A DNA stretch of 6,587 bases from an uncultured Coleofasciculus sp. (GTDB taxonomy: Bacteria; Cyanobacteriota; Cyanobacteriia; Cyanobacteriales; Coleofasciculaceae): positions 1-6,587 of the forward strand of contig CADCTM010000914.1 in assembly GCA_902805485.1 (NCBI GenBank). The letters are read 5' to 3'. Within the stretch, counting starts at the first letter, position 1. Every line of letters begins with the position of its first letter. Shown here one piece after another: positions 5,712 to 6,587 of this stretch. The position numbers were made by a program, and so were the translations under genes. The notes below the pieces were generated by a model, which was given only the letters and a program-made list of their open reading frames with translations, had not been told where the DNA came from and did not search any database.

Positions 5712-5749
5712 AGTTTGGGGTGGGTCGTTAGTTTGAAATAGCCCAAACT
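5712..5749. promoter_or_regulatory. Operator-like inverted repeat over the NACHT promoter
   Basis: AGTTTGGG (5712-5719) and CCCAAACT (5742-5749) are perfect 8-bp inverted arms with 22 nt between them. The predicted -35 box (5733-5738) lies between the arms and the right arm fills the -35/-10 spacer, so a dimeric regulator bound here would block RNA polymerase. A direct repeat TAGTTTG (5711-5717 and 5729-5735) overlaps it. Confidence 0.45.
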
Positions 5750-5760
5750 TTCTTTAAAAT
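5733..5760 (+). promoter_or_regulatory. Predicted sigma70-type promoter of the NACHT gene
   Basis: TTGAAA (5733-5738) and TAAAAT (5755-5760) each match the consensus at five of six bases, with a 16-nt spacer. Transcription would start near 5767, only about 6 nt before the ATG at 5773, so the mRNA would be nearly leaderless. This fits the absence of a Shine-Dalgarno sequence. Confidence 0.55.
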
Positions 5761-5772
5761 TTCAACTTCCTA

Positions 5773-6587
5773 ATGCGTCCACCAACTCAAGGACAAGTTA
5801 TCAAAAAGCGTGTGTGGTGCTTTGTCGAAGCATTACTGAATCATGCTGAGGATTCGCCTGATTTTGCAGTCGGCTGGGAAACAGATAAAAGCACTGACAG
5901 ACCAATTTTTGTGGTGAAAACACAGCGAAGATTTCTAGAAAGTCTGACTCAGTTAAAAAAGACTGAACTAACCGAAGTTATCAAAAGTCTGGAAAATCTA
6001 GAAATTTGGGATGACAGACGCCTTAAACGAGGGCAAGGTTCGCAAATTGGAGCTTTTGCACTCAAGCTTTGGAGTAGAGATGCCGAAAGAAATCGGGAAC
6101 AGTTTGAGCGAGTTTGGGAAGCTAATCGACCAGAAAAATCGAAAGCATTAGAAGCGAATCACCAGAAATCTGAGCAGTTCGGCTGGCAAGACTTTTGCCG
6201 TAAAATGCTTCCCACACAGTTATCCATCAATCCACTGCTACATGGAGATGGTCTGATATTAACCATTGAGGATATCGTGCCGTTGGAATTGGTAGAGCGC
6301 AAACAGCGACCTCAGCAAAAAGACGATTTCTCGCCAGAGCATTTCCAGATACCAGCGCCTACCGAGTATGAAGTACCTGTTGAACACAACAAGTTTCTGG
6401 CTCAAGTCTTGGCAACGGGAAACAGCCTGAAAAATCGGGACAGAAAAATCGCGGTTATTGGAGAACCTGGGGCTGGAAAAACAACCCTTTTACAAGAAAT
6501 TGCTAAAGAAGTAGAGCGTGTTGGAGGCTTGCCAATTTTCGTTAGGTTGGCAGATTTGGAAGGAAAAAGTTTAAAGGATTATTTGCT
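5773..6587 (+). CDS. NACHT-domain STAND NTPase, N-terminal 271 residues (3' end cut by window edge)
   Basis: A STAND-class signalling ATPase: such proteins bind a trigger through a C-terminal sensor, oligomerise through NACHT and activate an N-terminal or associated effector. Residues 1-45 are unassigned. Residues 46-115 look like a winged-helix domain (LTQLKKTELTEVIKSLENLEI, then a DDRRLKRGQGS turn and the strand AFALKLW). Residues 138-178 (WQDFCRKMLP... ending DIVPLELVERK) match a linker I recall from many cyanobacterial NACHT and NB-ARC proteins. NACHT begins near 205, with Walker A GEPGAGKTT (230-238) and the next strand LPIFVRLADL (253-262). Walker B and the C-terminal sensor lie beyond the window. 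ATG 5773 is the earliest start, since TAA lies six codons upstream. Some bacterial NACHT proteins defend against phage; this one is only a candidate. Confidence 0.9.
   Translation, partial: MRPPTQGQVIKKRVWCFVEALLNHAEDSPDFAVGWETDKSTDRPIFVVKTQRRFLESLTQLKKTELTEVIKSLENLEIWDDRRLKRGQGSQIGAFALKLWSRDAERNREQFERVWEANRPEKSKALEANHQKSEQFGWQDFCRKMLPTQLSINPLLHGDGLILTIEDIVPLELVERKQRPQQKDDFSPEHFQIPAPTEYEVPVEHNKFLAQVLATGNSLKNRDRKIAVIGEPGAGKTTLLQEIAKEVERVGGLPIFVRLADLEGKSLKDYL

Noticed and set aside
5498..5713. 71-codon plus-strand ORF overlapping the start of the minus-strand small gene
   Set aside because: It runs through the inverted repeat and divergent promoter region, has no Shine-Dalgarno sequence, and its composition (Trp/Arg/Ser-rich end) looks non-coding.

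Overview
The window looks like a piece of a cyanobacterial chromosome, probably from a species with a large, regulation-rich genome. The evidence is six copies of the HIP1 octamer GCGATCGC in 6.6 kb, a eukaryotic-type Ser/Thr kinase with the N-terminus typical of cyanobacteria, zinc-type HemB, the rplU-rpmA pair, the repeat family GATCCCCCTAAATCCCCC, and a NACHT NTPase with the linker motif seen in cyanobacterial NACHT proteins. The genus cannot be named from the sequence alone.

Layout. (1) 1-1608, minus strand: Ser/Thr protein kinase cut by the left edge, with a catalytic domain, an Ig-like beta-rich region and several membrane segments. A 60-codon ORF with a strong ribosome binding site (1583-1765, minus) overlaps its start in another frame. 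(2) 1609-1939: divergent intergenic region ending in an 18-bp palindrome built on HIP1. (3) 1940-2722, plus: DUF1206 membrane protein made of three tandem two-helix repeats. (4) 2723-3690: promoter, structured leader, rplU, rpmA and an intrinsic terminator, which form a self-contained ribosomal protein operon. (5) 3847-4830: hemB, followed by a C/G-rich palindromic repeat. (6) 4980-5207, plus: an unrecognised 75-residue protein. (7) 5327-5605, minus: an unrecognised 92-residue protein converging on gene 6, with an intrinsic terminator whose U-tract lies on the minus strand. (8) 5773 to the right edge, plus: the N-terminal 271 residues of a STAND-class NACHT NTPase.

The left and central parts are housekeeping (translation, tetrapyrrole synthesis) beside a signalling kinase. 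The right end changes character: small unrecognised genes, repeats, and a divergent promoter region (5606-5772) with two 8-bp inverted repeats serving a NACHT protein. This end is the most likely place for an accessory, possibly defence-related, system, but the sensor or effector part of the NACHT protein lies outside the window and no defence role can be shown here.
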